Positions 34,991-44,866 of a stretch of 64,000 bases of DNA are shown in pieces. Location of the stretch: positions 992,001-1,056,000 of the forward strand of contig NZ_AP017560.1 of the NCBI RefSeq assembly GCF_003967015.1, read 5' to 3'. Both the position numbers and the translations under genes were made by a program. This DNA comes from Pseudanabaena sp. ABRG5-3. Its GTDB lineage: Bacteria; Cyanobacteriota; Cyanobacteriia; Pseudanabaenales; Pseudanabaenaceae. The notes beneath the pieces were generated by a model. The model did not search any database, was not told the origin of the DNA, and worked only from the letters and a program-made list of their open reading frames with translations. Numbering within the stretch: position 1 is the first letter of the stretch; every line of letters starts with the position of its first letter.

Positions 34991-35020
34991 ACAGAGGTGG
35001 CGCTTTGCGCCACCTCTGTT
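34990..35020. terminator. Bidirectional terminator before menD end
   Basis: AACAGAGGTGGCG / CGCCACCTCTGTT around CTTTG; convergent position between the FAD enzyme and menD. Confidence 0.75.
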
Positions 35021-35034
35021 ATGGGGACTTTCAT

Positions 35035-36834
35035 TTAATCTTGGTTAAAGTGGCGATCGCAGTTTGCAATAACTTGATTCCAAATAGAAAAATGTAATTC
35101 TTTATTACGTTGGCGATCGCTTTTTATTTCTAATACTTGAGTTCCTTGTGATTCAAGCGAATTAGTTAAAGATTCGTGAAAATGTTGCCAATCTTGAATC
35201 AGAACATGTTCGCAATTATAGGCTGAGATAATGGGGGCAAAATCTATGCCATGAGCTGTGCCAAAAAACTCCTCAAAGGTATGCTCAAACTTGGAAATTG
35301 GTAACAAATTAAAAATACCTCCACCATCATTATTGAGAAGAATAATCGTGAGGGAAATATCATACTTTTTCGCGGCAAGCAATCCATTCAAATCATGATA
35401 GAAGGCTAAATCTCCACAAATAAGCACCATCGGCTGATCACATCCCCAAGCTGCACCAAGCGCACTGGAAATCGTCCCATCAATACCATTTGCACCACGA
35501 TTGGCAAGCACTTTAATCGGGCGATCGCTATGAAAGAATGTATCTAAATCCCGAATGGGTGTACTGCTAGCTACATAGATATAGCTATTCGCAGGGAGAA
35601 TTTGGGCAAGTTCCGCATAGACTTTTCCATCAAACAACTCTTCGATTGCACCAAGGGCATCATTAATCGTATGTTCGGCAATACTTTCTGCCAATTCAAA
35701 ATCTAAGCGCCATTGCTTATCTTGCCAAGCGGTTTGAGCATAGTTTTCTAAATAACTGGCTAACTGTTCGCAGAAATTAGCAGGATAGATATTCAGGGCT
35801 TGTGTAATTCCATGGGTAGGATCGCTATTAGTACTACCGACAACGATTTGCTGGCAGCTAATATGTCGCTCTAGCCAAAGCATATAGCTTTTAGAAGTGG
35901 GCATTGCCCCGAAGCGAATTACAATTTCGGGGGCATGGGTTTCACAGAAATTCGGCGATCGCAAAAAGCTATCATAATGTCCAATTTCATCACGACGATG
36001 TGCGCCCGTAGCCTCAATCAGTAAAGGATAACCTGTAGCTCTCGCTAATCTCCGTACCGATGCTAAAAACTCATTGGGTGCATCATATACACCAACTACG
36101 ATTACTCCCTTGGGATGACTAATGATTTGATTAGCAATTGCGGCGATCGCATTGGTATCGATTGCTCGCATTCCTGTAATGATTTGACTATAGGCTCCTC
36201 CTGACGGATTCCCAAATATCGCCTCTGGACTACTGAGTGCTAAATCCTCTGGTATATCCGTTGGTACAGGAATCGGTGGCATCGGGTCAGCAAAGGGGAA
36301 ATTGAGATGCACCGCACCTGCGGGGGTATCGCCTTTACCAACAGCAATACTAACCGTGCGACTAATTAGCGATCGCAAATAGCGCAGTCGAAATCCAATT
36401 ATTTCTGGAGTTCCCACTTCAAAGAAATAACGAACATGTTTTCCATAGATATTAATTTGGTCAATCGTCTGTCCAGAGCCACAGTCACGCATCTCTGGAG
36501 GACGATCAGCAGTTAATACCACCAAGGGAATCCGACTATAATATGCTTCGATAATTGCAGGATAATAATTTGCCGCCGCCGTTCCTGAGGTACAAAGTAG
36601 CACCACAGGAGCCATCTGCACTTTCGCTAAACCAAGGGCAAAAAAGCTACTTGAGCGCTCATCAATATGCACCAAAATCTGAAAGTCAGAATGGCGATCG
36701 CGTAATTCGGCAAAGGCAATCACCAGTGGCGTAGATCGAGAACCGGGGGAAATACAAACGGTACGCACACCAGATCGATAAAGCTCTTCCGCAACAATGC
36801 TTGCCCAAAGAGTATTGCGATTTGCAGTATTCAT
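35035..36834 (-). CDS. menD: MenD, SEPHCHC synthase
   Basis: This thiamine-diphosphate enzyme condenses isochorismate and 2-oxoglutarate to SEPHCHC, for phylloquinone of photosystem I. It starts with NTLWASIVAEELYRSGVRTVCISPGSRSTPL, with DERSSSFFALGLAK following. The ThDP/Mg2+ site near the C terminus is GDLAFYHDLNGL and NNDGGGIFNLLP. 599 residues is normal. Its start overlaps the maf TGA by four bases (ATGA), so it is translationally coupled to maf. Confidence 0.95.
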   Translation of the reverse strand: MNTANRNTLWASIVAEELYRSGVRTVCISPGSRSTPLVIAFAELRDRHSDFQILVHIDERSSSFFALGLAKVQMAPVVLLCTSGTAAANYYPAIIEAYYSRIPLVVLTADRPPEMRDCGSGQTIDQINIYGKHVRYFFEVGTPEIIGFRLRYLRSLISRTVSIAVGKGDTPAGAVHLNFPFADPMPPIPVPTDIPEDLALSSPEAIFGNPSGGAYSQIITGMRAIDTNAIAAIANQIISHPKGVIVVGVYDAPNEFLASVRRLARATGYPLLIEATGAHRRDEIGHYDSFLRSPNFCETHAPEIVIRFGAMPTSKSYMLWLERHISCQQIVVGSTNSDPTHGITQALNIYPANFCEQLASYLENYAQTAWQDKQWRLDFELAESIAEHTINDALGAIEELFDGKVYAELAQILPANSYIYVASSTPIRDLDTFFHSDRPIKVLANRGANGIDGTISSALGAAWGCDQPMVLICGDLAFYHDLNGLLAAKKYDISLTIILLNNDGGGIFNLLPISKFEHTFEEFFGTAHGIDFAPIISAYNCEHVLIQDWQHFHESLTNSLESQGTQVLEIKSDRQRNKELHFSIWNQVIANCDRHFNQD

Positions 36835-37457
36835 CGGATTATGGTTCCATTGGCACTAAATTGAATGCTGTAGCCAAGTTCTTTGAGCATTTGCCGCAAA
36901 ATTGGTAAGCTCAAGCCCAAAACATTAGTATGACAGCCTTCTATCTTCTCAATTAGCAATCCCCCTAATTTCTCCAAAGTAAAGCATCCTGCACAGCATA
37001 GAGGTTCCCCAGAATTAACGTAACTCTCAATTTCCGCATCTGTGGCATCGCTGAAATATACCTTAGTGACACCATGACGCATGACTGTACGCTGATTTTG
37101 GATATCAATCAAACAATGCCCTGTATAGAGTTCGCAATAGTTGCCCCGCATCTTTTGCCATGTGGCGATCGCAACTTCCTTAGTTTCTGGCTTACCGTAG
37201 ACTAAACCATTCAAATACATGATCGAGTCACAACCCATTACCAATGCGTTTTGTCCTGATAGCTCCTGTGATACTTCAGGAAGAACAGCCTTGGCTTTGC
37301 ATTGAGCCAGTGTTAGCACCAAGGAGGTGGGATCACTAACCTGAATCGCATCTTCATCAAAGTAACTGACCCTCACAATTGGCATAATCCCTGCATTTTC
37401 AAGAATTTTCTTACGTGCTGGAGAGGCTGATGCAAGGACAAAAACGGAATCCGCCAT
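36831..37457 (-). CDS. maf: Maf family nucleoside triphosphate pyrophosphatase
   Basis: Maf proteins hydrolyse non-canonical or canonical NTPs and are linked with septum inhibition. SASPARKKIL is the N-terminal signature, MGCDSIMYLNGLVYGKP the metal-binding region, and YVNSGEPLCCAGCFTLEKLGG the C-terminal part, in which GKAG of the standard form is replaced by CCAG. The 208-residue length is normal. It lies upstream of menD with a four-base overlap. Confidence 0.9.
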   Translation of the reverse strand: MADSVFVLASASPARKKILENAGIMPIVRVSYFDEDAIQVSDPTSLVLTLAQCKAKAVLPEVSQELSGQNALVMGCDSIMYLNGLVYGKPETKEVAIATWQKMRGNYCELYTGHCLIDIQNQRTVMRHGVTKVYFSDATDAEIESYVNSGEPLCCAGCFTLEKLGGLLIEKIEGCHTNVLGLSLPILRQMLKELGYSIQFSANGTIIR

Positions 37458-37489
37458 ATTTAAGATAATTATTTAGAACTTTAGTTATA

Positions 37490-37576
37490 TAGCAATCCTA
37501 AATCATTTGTAGATTTTTGGGTTTGTGGAAGCGCACCCCTTAGGGGTGCGCTTCCACAAACCATTTAGGGTTGCTA
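37490..37576. mobile_element. 87-bp palindromic MITE-like element
   Basis: Ends TAGCAATCCTAAATCATTTGT and ACAAACCATTTAGGGTTGCTA (18 of 21 matching), with TA on both sides (37488-37489, 37577-37578). The centre is the perfect repeat GTTTGTGGAAGCGCACCCC TTA and its complement. The TA|TAGCAA end is shared with the element at 2248. Confidence 0.8.
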
Positions 37577-37938
37577 TATTCTCATAAAGAAAGTGATCGC
37601 CTCAAAAAATGATCACCCAAAAACTAAAAATGAGATGAGGGAAAAATACCTGATAGGGTGGAAGGCATAAACTTATGTGTCGCTGCATAATCTCAACAGG
37701 AGCAACGATTTTTAGCATCCTTATCCATAGATACAACTAGATCCATGCAACATTTACCTTGAATTTCAAAACCATCCCCTCGAAATCAAAGTTGCAATCT
37801 CGCTCTAATGTCGGTAGCATAGGTGATAATAAAAACTGTAATAAAACGCAACAATAAAATATATTTTTTTAATATATTTGAGATTGGTAGATACCAAGCT
37901 CAAAGCGCACAATAAATTTAAAGATAGGAAACTTGAGG

Positions 37939-37944
37939 AAGGAG
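37939..37944 (+). promoter_or_regulatory. Strong ribosome-binding site of crtR
   Basis: AAGGAG lies seven bases before the ATG at 37952, within GAGGAAGGAGTGACAAA. Few other genes in the window have such a strong site. Confidence 0.75.
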
Positions 37945-37951
37945 TGACAAA

Positions 37952-38833
37952 ATGCAGCAGCAGGGCAACGCCCTAACTGTTCCAATCGGTCTGATGGGTG
38001 CAGCACAGGGCTTTAATCCAACAGTACTACTGCTACTAGGTTCGATTGTTTTAGCAACCGCATCAACTACAGGGTATTGGGTATGGGGCTGGGATCACTG
38101 GCTCGTATTTATTTGTAATTTTTCGTCGCTCTATGTACTAGGGACAGTCATCCATGATGCTTGTCATGGTGTTGCCCACCCCAATCGTATTGTTAATGCT
38201 GCGATCGGACATATTTCGGCAATATTACAGGGCTTTGTGTTTCCTGTATTCACCCGTGTTCACATGCAGCATCATGCCCATGTGAATGATGAAGAGGATG
38301 ATCCCGATCACTTTGTTTCTACAGGTGGTCCCCTATGGTTGATTGCTGCCCGCTTTTTCTATCATGAGGTGTTCTTTTTTCAGCGTCGCCTATGGCGAAA
38401 TTATGAATTGCTGGAATGGGCAATTAGTCGCTTGATTGTTGTAGCGATGATTATCTTTGGTTATTACCACGGTTTTCTGAGCTACATGATGAACTTTTGG
38501 TTTGTGCCAGCCGCCGTCATGGGTCTATTGCTAGGTTTATTCTTCGATTACCTACCCCATCGTCCTTTTGTCGAGCGATCGCGCTGGAAGAATGCCAGAG
38601 TTTATCCAGGCAGATTTCTCAATATCCTGTTACTTGGTCAGAACTATCACCTAGTTCACCACCTATGGCCCAATGTGCCTTGGTATTACTACGAGAGTGC
38701 GTACTATCAAATGAAGCCTCTCCTTGATGCCAATGGCTCGCCCCAAACATTAGGGCTACTAAAAATGCCTGATTTAGCGGGATTCCTATACGATGTGTTC
38801 TTAGGTATTCGCTTTCACTCAAAACACAAATAA
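37952..38833 (+). CDS. crtR: Beta-carotene hydroxylase
   Basis: This 293-residue membrane di-iron hydroxylase of the fatty-acid-desaturase superfamily adds hydroxyl groups to beta-ionone rings, giving zeaxanthin and related pigments. The histidine boxes are HDACHGVAH (68-76), HMQHHAH (104-110) and, near the C terminus, YLPHRP and HLVHHLWP. Hydrophobic spans lie between them. The size fits cyanobacterial CrtR rather than the longer fatty acid desaturases. It is monocistronic, with a terminator straight after. Confidence 0.92.
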   Translation: MQQQGNALTVPIGLMGAAQGFNPTVLLLLGSIVLATASTTGYWVWGWDHWLVFICNFSSLYVLGTVIHDACHGVAHPNRIVNAAIGHISAILQGFVFPVFTRVHMQHHAHVNDEEDDPDHFVSTGGPLWLIAARFFYHEVFFFQRRLWRNYELLEWAISRLIVVAMIIFGYYHGFLSYMMNFWFVPAAVMGLLLGLFFDYLPHRPFVERSRWKNARVYPGRFLNILLLGQNYHLVHHLWPNVPWYYYESAYYQMKPLLDANGSPQTLGLLKMPDLAGFLYDVFLGIRFHSKHK

Positions 38834-38860
38834 AAAAGCGGCGCTTAGCGCCGCTTTTTT
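38832..38860. terminator. Bidirectional terminator after crtR
   Basis: AAAAAAGCGGCGC / GCGCCGCTTTTTT around TTA. It is placed between crtR and the convergent DUF760 gene. Confidence 0.9.
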
Positions 38861-38871
38861 ATTCTCTTTAT

Positions 38872-39174
38872 TTATTCTACTGATGCTAGTGAATTGTCTA
38901 GCTGCATTCTCGTTTCCATTTGGCGAATGAAGTAACCTGTCATCATTGCGGAACCGATTAAGCCTGCTAGGTTTTCGCGATCGGTGGTAATGCTGACATT
39001 AAAATGGGATGGTGGCAATATACCAAGCAGGTTTTGAATATTTTGGTTAATGATTTGCTGAGCTTCGGGACTAACAGACTGGGCAACTGTAGCTAAAGTT
39101 TCAGGTGATTGATTTTTAAGATAATCAAGCAAAAGGTTGTTGCTGCTGGAGTTGAGTTCACCAAGGTTAAACAT
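38872..39174 (-). CDS. DUF760 family protein
   Basis: This 100-residue protein matches the DUF760 family of cyanobacteria and plastids: LLLDYLKNQSPETLATVAQ, SPEAQQIINQNIQNLLGILP and FNVSITTDRENLAGLIGSAM, ending in MTGYFIRQME. Its function is unknown. It is short and soluble. It has its own spacer of 128 bp from ssb, including a terminator at 39268-39304. Confidence 0.85.
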   Translation of the reverse strand: MFNLGELNSSSNNLLLDYLKNQSPETLATVAQSVSPEAQQIINQNIQNLLGILPPSHFNVSITTDRENLAGLIGSAMMTGYFIRQMETRMQLDNSLASVE

Positions 39175-39267
39175 GATCGATTCCTTGTATCTGTAATTCG
39201 CTAAGTCTATTCTTACTGATACAACAGCAAATTTTCGAGTAGGAAAACCGTATTTAACCGTATAAAA

Positions 39268-39304
39268 AAGCTAGAAAACCTTGCATAGCAAGGTTTTCTA
39301 GCTT
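39268..39304 (-). terminator. Terminator of ssb
   Basis: AAGCTAGAAAACCTTGC / GCAAGGTTTTCTAGCTT, perfect over 17 bp with centre ATA. It overlaps the last codons of ssb by two bases. Confidence 0.8.
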
Positions 39305-39677
39305 AGAAATCATCGTCATAGCCACCGCTACTACCACCACTTGCGGCTTCATTGTCTTTGCGCGATCCTAATAATTCCAGACGATCAACGCGAATTACGG
39401 GTTTTTGTCTTTCGTCGCCTGTAGTACGGTCATTCCAGCGATCAAACTTGAGTGAGCCTGAAACACCAATTAAGCTGCCTTTTTTGACATAGTTTGCCGC
39501 CACTTCTGCGGTTTTGTCCCAAACTTCTAGGTCAAACCAATCGGGTGGCTCATCACGATTGCTCGTATTACGGTTAACAGCGATCGCAAAGTTACAAACT
39601 ACTTTGCCCGATTCAAAATATTTGACTTCAGGATCGCGTCCCGCACGTCCTACTAGATGAACTTTGTTGAGAGTCAT
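39303..39677 (-). CDS. ssb: Single-stranded DNA-binding protein
   Basis: This 124-residue OB-fold SSB starts TLNKVHLVGRAGRDPEVKYF and has VCNFAIAVNR, WFDLEVWDKTAEVAANYVKKG and the acidic C-terminal tail YDDDF, which recruits repair and replication proteins. The tail lacks the typical final Pro-Phe (it ends DDDF). It is shorter than E. coli SSB, like other cyanobacterial paralogues. The gene is monocistronic. Confidence 0.92.
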   Translation of the reverse strand: MTLNKVHLVGRAGRDPEVKYFESGKVVCNFAIAVNRNTSNRDEPPDWFDLEVWDKTAEVAANYVKKGSLIGVSGSLKFDRWNDRTTGDERQKPVIRVDRLELLGSRKDNEAASGGSSGGYDDDF

Positions 39678-39777
39678 AAGACAGGTATCAAAAAATGTGT
39701 AGTTAATATTTTATCTGATTTTCGTGATTTCCCGATACCAATATCGAAATCACGTTGATTTAGGAGAGTTCTCCACA

Positions 39778-40395
39778 TTAGCTGTGGAACTCTCCCAATC
39801 CCTGAAAAGGAAGGGCGAGAATACCCAAAATCAAATCGAGTTGATTGATAAAGTATTCAGTTAAGTCTATGTGAACTTTTTGCTGGTCAAGTTTCAAGAA
39901 GCGCCAAGTTGTGCCAGTGGTAACGGTTCCGTAAATTGCATGGACTAGTCCTTTCCTTTGGTTGAAAATTTGTGCGCCCACCATTTCCGCAATACATTGT
40001 CCTAAGCCCGATCGCAGATCATTCTCTTTTGCTTCGACAACGGTTAATACGGGAGCCGTAATCACTGACTGCGTAGCCGAAGCACTTACAATAAAATCAC
40101 AAAAGCCATTCAGCCCACGTTCGGGTTCAACATCAAAGTTATTACCAGAGAATAGACTAATTTGTTTATGGAAACTACGCCTAACTTCCATGAGGATCGG
40201 GCTGATGAGTAGTTCTGAACGAGCTTTTTCGGTGCTAGTGGCGATCGCCAGATCTAGCCCTTCATTGATAATGTCTTTGAGGCGATCGCTGGGTTTAATT
40301 GGTTCCGTTTGGCTAAACAAATGAACTGTATCTTCAACAGTAAGGTCGAAGGTAGCAACAACTGATTCCAAGGTTTTGAACTGACTGTAGGGCAT
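39778..40395 (-). CDS. Conserved cyanobacterial protein, PD-(D/E)XK nuclease-like
   Basis: This 205-residue protein has the sequence GFCDFIVSASATQ with a central Asp, followed by LTVVEAKENDLRSGLGQCIAEMVGAQ. The D...E-x-K spacing and GLGQCIAEM helix fit the restriction-endonuclease fold of a widespread cyanobacterial group. The function is unknown. The N-terminal part (LESVVATFDLTVED) may be a small separate domain. Overlapping the stop is a TTCTCCACA/TGTGGAA hairpin that could terminate it. Confidence 0.6.
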   Translation of the reverse strand: MPYSQFKTLESVVATFDLTVEDTVHLFSQTEPIKPSDRLKDIINEGLDLAIATSTEKARSELLISPILMEVRRSFHKQISLFSGNNFDVEPERGLNGFCDFIVSASATQSVITAPVLTVVEAKENDLRSGLGQCIAEMVGAQIFNQRKGLVHAIYGTVTTGTTWRFLKLDQQKVHIDLTEYFINQLDLILGILALPFQGLGEFHS

Positions 40396-40449
40396 GACAA
40401 TTCCAGTTTAGGGATAATAGATTTGCTACGAAGTAGTAAATCTATTTGT

Positions 40450-43143
40450 TCAGATTACTACGCGAATTACCTTCTCGGATCTTACCAAGTCACTTTCACC
40501 TGCAAATATCGACCTACCTTGACTATTGGGCAATTCGAGAGGAATCGCGCCTAAAGGCATTTGCACGGTTCGTAAACCAACATCATTATCTTGACCAATC
40601 AGGAAGGTGACGGGTAAATCTAGGCGAGGATGCGCGATCGCAGTCATGCTGACTAATCTATCGGTGCGGGATTGAAACTTAAAGCATTGAGCGCCGATCG
40701 CACCTCGGACAGCAGCTCTGATATTAGCCGCCGCAATTCGCTTGGCAAATCCTTCGGCGGTAATTAAAATTAGCTCTGAACTAGGAGCAGCTACGAGATC
40801 TAATACTGACACGCCAATTTGGGTCTCAGAACTGCCTAGACGTAGAGCAATATTTCCTGCGGCAGAACGACCAACGGTAGGGATCTGCGTTTCATCAGCT
40901 TTGAGGCGGAGGATGCGCCCTGCGGAGGTAGCGATCGCCAATTCTTGATCTAAACTCACCACATCTGCCCAGAAGAGAGAATCATCTTCTTTAAATTTGG
41001 CGGCAATTAATCCGCGGGCAGTTATATCCGCAAATTCCGCAAGAGGCGATCGCTTAATTTTGCCTTGACTAGAAAGCAACACTAGCCCTTCCTTAGATTC
41101 AGGATTCTTTTCCCAGACAAATTGTGAGACAATGCGCTCTGTACTATCTGGCAATAGCGTAATTAAGGGAGTACCACGTCCTTTACCTTTCACAATCGGA
41201 ACATTGGCTAGGGCTAGGGCAAAGGCTTTACCTGAATTTGTGAGTACCACCATTTCCCGATCGCTACGGGTATCGTAGGAAGTGATCGTCACATCATCAC
41301 TCAAATCTGCTGACTGCGAGATTTTGGAACTATTCTCAAAACCCTTGATATAGCCCTTGTGTGTAATTTGGACAGTAACATCTTGAGGCTCAGCAATGGG
41401 GATATTTAGTTCAGTCGTCAGAGAAATAAGTGGAATTTCGGCGGGCTTGGATTGCTTGACAGTTGAGGCGCGAGATTTTTTCTCAGGGACGCTTGCGACT
41501 ACCTGCTCCGTTTCAATGGTTTGTTGAATTGCGCGATCGCCTTTTTTACCTTTTGCCTTAGGTGGTTCATTTTCTTCACTGGACTCAACATCAATCGCAT
41601 TTTGATTATTTTCTCGCAATTGCCATGCTAAATGTGTCCTCCTTTGATCGCTATGACGTTTTTTGTGATCACGCAATTCTTTTTTGAGGAATTTCATCAG
41701 CTCGCGGCGATCGCTTAGTAATTTCTCTAATCGCGAAACTTGCTGTTGTAAAGTCTCCAATTCCTCACGGATCTTCTGTTGCTCAATGGCAGTAATCCGC
41801 CGCAAAGGCATGGAGAGAATTGCTTCCGCTTGAGTTTCTGATAGGGTAAATTCCGTTTGCAAATCAGTTTTAGCAAGGGCGCTATTATTGGCAAATCTCA
41901 GGATTCTAATCAGGCGATCAATATCTTGGAGAACTAGTACTAATCCTTCCAATAAATGCGATTTTTCCTGCGCCTTCTTCAATTCATAACGGAAGCGTTT
42001 GGATAAAGTCTCTTCACGGAATTCTAGAAATTCTTGCAGTAGCTCTCGCAAACTCATTTGTTTAGGTTGAGCGCCTTTCAATGCAAGGAGAATTACGCCA
42101 AAATTTGATTGCAAAGCAGTTTGTCGATAGAGCTGATCGATAATTACGGCAGGGGCAATATCTTTTTTCAGTTCAATCACCACTCGCATTCCTGTGCGAT
42201 CGCTTTCATCACGAATATCGGAAATGCCCTCGATTTTGCCATTGTTAACCAATTCGGCAATCTTCTCGATCCATGCAGATTTATTAACCTGATAGGGCAA
42301 CTCGGTAACAATAATGGCAAGTTTTTGGCGCTTGCCCGTACCTTTACCGCCAAACTGCTCAACCGAGGCAACCCCACGAATGGTGATACTGCCACGACCT
42401 GTGAGGTATGCTTCGCGCACTCCCTCCTCATTCATGATGATCCCACCTGTAGGGAAATCGGGTGCAGGAATTAGGCTTAGTAACTGCTCATCGGGTAAAT
42501 TAGGATTATCGATCAAGGCGATCGCTCCATCAATCACTTCACTCAAATTATGGGGCGGAATATTTGTCGCCATTCCCACAGCAATGCCCGTTGCGCCATT
42601 GAGCAATAACATCGGCAATTGGGCAGGCAATACCGCAGGCTCCTGCTCTGAACCATCAAAGTTATCGACAAAGTCAACAACCTCTTCCTCAATTTCCCCT
42701 AGTAAAGCCTCATTACCGATTGCTGCCAAGCGACATTCGGTATAGCGCATCGCCGCCGCAGGGTCATTGTCCACCGAGCCGAAGTTACCATGTCCTGCCA
42801 GCAAAGGATAACGGCTAGAAAAATCCTGTACTAAGCGCACAAGGGCATCGTAAACCGACTGATCACCGTGGGGGTGATATTTACCCAAAACGTCCCCGAC
42901 CACACGGGCGCACTTACGAAAGGGGCGATCGGGCAGGAGTCCTAGTTCGTGCATAGCATAGATGATGCGGCGATGCACTGGTTTTAGACCATCACGGGCA
43001 TCGGGCAAAGCACGACCGACAATCACGCTCATGGCGTACTCTAGGTACGATCGCTGCATCTCTGTATGCAGTGAAGTCGGTATGATCTTTCCCCCGTTAG
43101 ACTCCGACCAAAAATCTAGCTGTTGCTGCCCTTGCTTTGCCAT
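40450..43143 (-). CDS. Type IIA topoisomerase subunit A (GyrA/ParC family)
   Basis: This 897-residue subunit breaks and reseals DNA. The active-site tyrosine is Tyr134 ([10 protein letters not shown]), with the N-terminal [26 protein letters not shown] block. After the coiled-coil (about 430-500) comes an atypical insertion of about 80 residues, rich in Lys, Glu and Ser, then six-bladed-propeller-like repeats. No GyrA box (Q-R-R-G-G-R-G) can be found in the C-terminal domain; the nearest is KGKGRGTPL. Either gyrase-like or topo IV-like function is therefore possible, and no symbol is given. Confidence 0.88.
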   Translation of the reverse strand: MAKQGQQQLDFWSESNGGKIIPTSLHTEMQRSYLEYAMSVIVGRALPDARDGLKPVHRRIIYAMHELGLLPDRPFRKCARVVGDVLGKYHPHGDQSVYDALVRLVQDFSSRYPLLAGHGNFGSVDNDPAAAMRYTECRLAAIGNEALLGEIEEEVVDFVDNFDGSEQEPAVLPAQLPMLLLNGATGIAVGMATNIPPHNLSEVIDGAIALIDNPNLPDEQLLSLIPAPDFPTGGIIMNEEGVREAYLTGRGSITIRGVASVEQFGGKGTGKRQKLAIIVTELPYQVNKSAWIEKIAELVNNGKIEGISDIRDESDRTGMRVVIELKKDIAPAVIIDQLYRQTALQSNFGVILLALKGAQPKQMSLRELLQEFLEFREETLSKRFRYELKKAQEKSHLLEGLVLVLQDIDRLIRILRFANNSALAKTDLQTEFTLSETQAEAILSMPLRRITAIEQQKIREELETLQQQVSRLEKLLSDRRELMKFLKKELRDHKKRHSDQRRTHLAWQLRENNQNAIDVESSEENEPPKAKGKKGDRAIQQTIETEQVVASVPEKKSRASTVKQSKPAEIPLISLTTELNIPIAEPQDVTVQITHKGYIKGFENSSKISQSADLSDDVTITSYDTRSDREMVVLTNSGKAFALALANVPIVKGKGRGTPLITLLPDSTERIVSQFVWEKNPESKEGLVLLSSQGKIKRSPLAEFADITARGLIAAKFKEDDSLFWADVVSLDQELAIATSAGRILRLKADETQIPTVGRSAAGNIALRLGSSETQIGVSVLDLVAAPSSELILITAEGFAKRIAAANIRAAVRGAIGAQCFKFQSRTDRLVSMTAIAHPRLDLPVTFLIGQDNDVGLRTVQMPLGAIPLELPNSQGRSIFAGESDLVRSEKVIRVVI

Positions 43144-43319
43144 AAAATCTACGAATGCTGTACATGAAAATCACGATAACAAAAACAATGTAACAGCAAA
43201 ATCAAGTCGCATCATGTCTTGGGGCATAACAAGTGATAATTTTCGCTACCCGCATTCTTCGTTTTCAGAGTAGAAAAACGCTATATTTAGCATGTTTAAT
43301 CATCTAGTGCGCCAAGATC

Positions 43320-43919
43320 ATGTCTGAACCCATCTGGTCATATGTCACCCCCGGCATTCCTGACGAACTCTTCGAGCGCTTGCCAGGTATCCCCATGAGC
43401 AAATGTGAGACTCGCTTGCTAATTTTGGGTCAGTTACGCTTAAAGGTAGACTCGATCTTGTGGGACATTGGCGCAGGTACAGGAACCATCCCAATTGAGA
43501 CGGGGTTACTCTGTCCTCAGGGTCAAATTGTGGCGATCGAGCGGGATGAAGATGTGGCGGGATTGATTGCCGTCAACTGCAAAAAATTTGGGGTGAATAA
43601 TGTCGAAATCAAGGTTGGCAGTGCGCCAGAATGTCTCACTGGTCTAGCGGCCCAACCCGATCGCATTTGTATTGAAGGTGGGCGATCGGTATCGGAAATT
43701 CTGGAATATAGTTGGGAGCGTTTACAGTCTGATGGTAGAGCGATCGCTACTACCAATAGTCTTGAAGGCTTATATGCAATTTCAGCGAGTTTTGCAAAAT
43801 TGCAAGCTCGGAATGTTGAGGTGGTGCAATGTTCGGTTAACCGCTTAGAAATCCGTGGCAATCGTCAAGTTTTCGCTGCTATCAGCCCGATATTTATCAT
43901 CAGTGGCGAAAAAATATAA
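43320..43919 (+). CDS. cbiT: Precorrin-6B C5,15-methyltransferase subunit CbiT
   Basis: This 199-residue SAM-dependent methyltransferase acts at C15 and decarboxylates during corrin ring formation in vitamin B12 synthesis. DIGAGTG (49-55) is the SAM motif, AIERDEDVAGLI the Asp/Glu position, and CIEGGRSV the late loop. The start PGIPDELFERLPGIPMSK is typical of CbiT. CbiE is not fused, as it is in CobL. The end of the gene is duplicated downstream (43955-43973, 44019-44040). Confidence 0.9.
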   Translation: MSEPIWSYVTPGIPDELFERLPGIPMSKCETRLLILGQLRLKVDSILWDIGAGTGTIPIETGLLCPQGQIVAIERDEDVAGLIAVNCKKFGVNNVEIKVGSAPECLTGLAAQPDRICIEGGRSVSEILEYSWERLQSDGRAIATTNSLEGLYAISASFAKLQARNVEVVQCSVNRLEIRGNRQVFAAISPIFIISGEKI

Positions 43920-44040
43920 AAAAGAAGAGCGCTTTGCGCTCTTCTTTTTTGATTCAGTGGCGAAAAATATAAATAACCCGAACTGACGTTAAATAAATTA
44001 CGCCTTCTTTTCTTGATTCAGTGGCGAAAAAATATAAAAA
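43901..44040. repeat. Three copies of the cbiT tail sequence
   Basis: CAGTGGCGAAAAAATATAAA at 43901-43920 is repeated at 43955-43973 (one A shorter) and 44019-44040. The last two are preceded by CTTCTTTTYTTGATT. Between them is the 19-mer TTAACGTCAGTTCGGGTTA, inverted (43974-43992). Confidence 0.7.
43918..43950 (+). terminator. Terminator of cbiT
   Basis: AAAAAAGAAGAGCG / CGCTCTTCTTTTTT around CTTTG, immediately after the stop. Confidence 0.85.
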
Positions 44041-44067
44041 AAGTTTGTGAAAAGCCCTTCTTTGTTA

Positions 44068-44781
44068 TTAGGAAATTTCGCGAATTTGAGGTTTTCCGTC
44101 TTTAAATTCACCAACTAAGATCAGATCGGTAACGCCAACAAAGAGACCATTCTCAACTACACCGGGGATATTGTTTAAGGTCTTTTCTAGTTCAGCAGCA
44201 TCAGCGATCGCATCAAAGGTGACATCTAAAACCATGTTGCCTTGATCGGTAATTACGGGACCATCTTTTTTCACGCCCATTCTCAGATCGGGCTTACCAC
44301 CAAGCTTTTCTACAGCTCTAGTTACAGGCGCAACAGCCATAGGTAAAACTTCGATGGGTACAGCAAAGGTAGAACCTAGCTTATCAACTAATTTCGATTC
44401 ATCGACTACAACGATAAAGAGGCTTGCGAGGGAATCAACTACCTTTTCGCGAGTATGGGCTGCGCCACCACCCTTAATCAAAGTCTTATGAGGATCAACC
44501 TCGTCAGCACCATCGATCGCTACATCTACGCGATCGACATCATCAAGACTGCGGATAGGAATACCATATTTTTTTCCTAGTACTGAAGCTTGGAAGGAGG
44601 TGGGGATACCAACAATGTCAGTAAGTTCACCCGCCGCAATGCGTCTACCTAGCTCCTCGATCGCAAAAGCAGTAGTTGATCCAGTACCTAAGCCAACGAC
44701 CATTCCAGACTTGACTCGTTGCGCCGCCGCAATTCCAACTTCTTGTTTTAACTTTTTAATATCTTCAGCAGAAATACTCAT
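44068..44781 (-). CDS. rpiA: Ribose-5-phosphate isomerase A
   Basis: This isomerase interconverts ribose 5-phosphate and ribulose 5-phosphate in the Calvin cycle and the pentose phosphate pathway. It shows [19 protein letters not shown], the substrate site DGADEVDP, and [17 protein letters not shown]. The 237-residue length is normal. It is divergent from the cyclase genes, with 514 bp between them. Confidence 0.96.
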   Translation of the reverse strand: MSISAEDIKKLKQEVGIAAAQRVKSGMVVGLGTGSTTAFAIEELGRRIAAGELTDIVGIPTSFQASVLGKKYGIPIRSLDDVDRVDVAIDGADEVDPHKTLIKGGGAAHTREKVVDSLASLFIVVVDESKLVDKLGSTFAVPIEVLPMAVAPVTRAVEKLGGKPDLRMGVKKDGPVITDQGNMVLDVTFDAIADAAELEKTLNNIPGVVENGLFVGVTDLILVGEFKDGKPQIREIS

Positions 44782-44866
44782 TTATAAACTTTAAAGCAGC
44801 ACTTTTAATCCTATCGCACGAAGCGAAACAAGGTGACATCAACTTACAGCAGTTACCGATCAAACG

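Larger units (their letters stand above)
37458..37951. other. Divergent intergenic region between maf and crtR
   Basis: This 494-bp gap holds the palindromic element at 37490-37576, then about 370 bp without a gene. The part close to crtR is AT-rich (AAAATATATTTTTTTAATAT, about 37857-37878), which could form a weak hairpin or promoter; no clear -10/-35 or operator can be picked with confidence. Confidence 0.5.

Noticed and set aside
42109-42745. Overlapping plus-strand ORFs of 121 and 143 codons
   Set aside because: They are antisense to the well-supported topoisomerase subunit gene and have no homology that I recognise.
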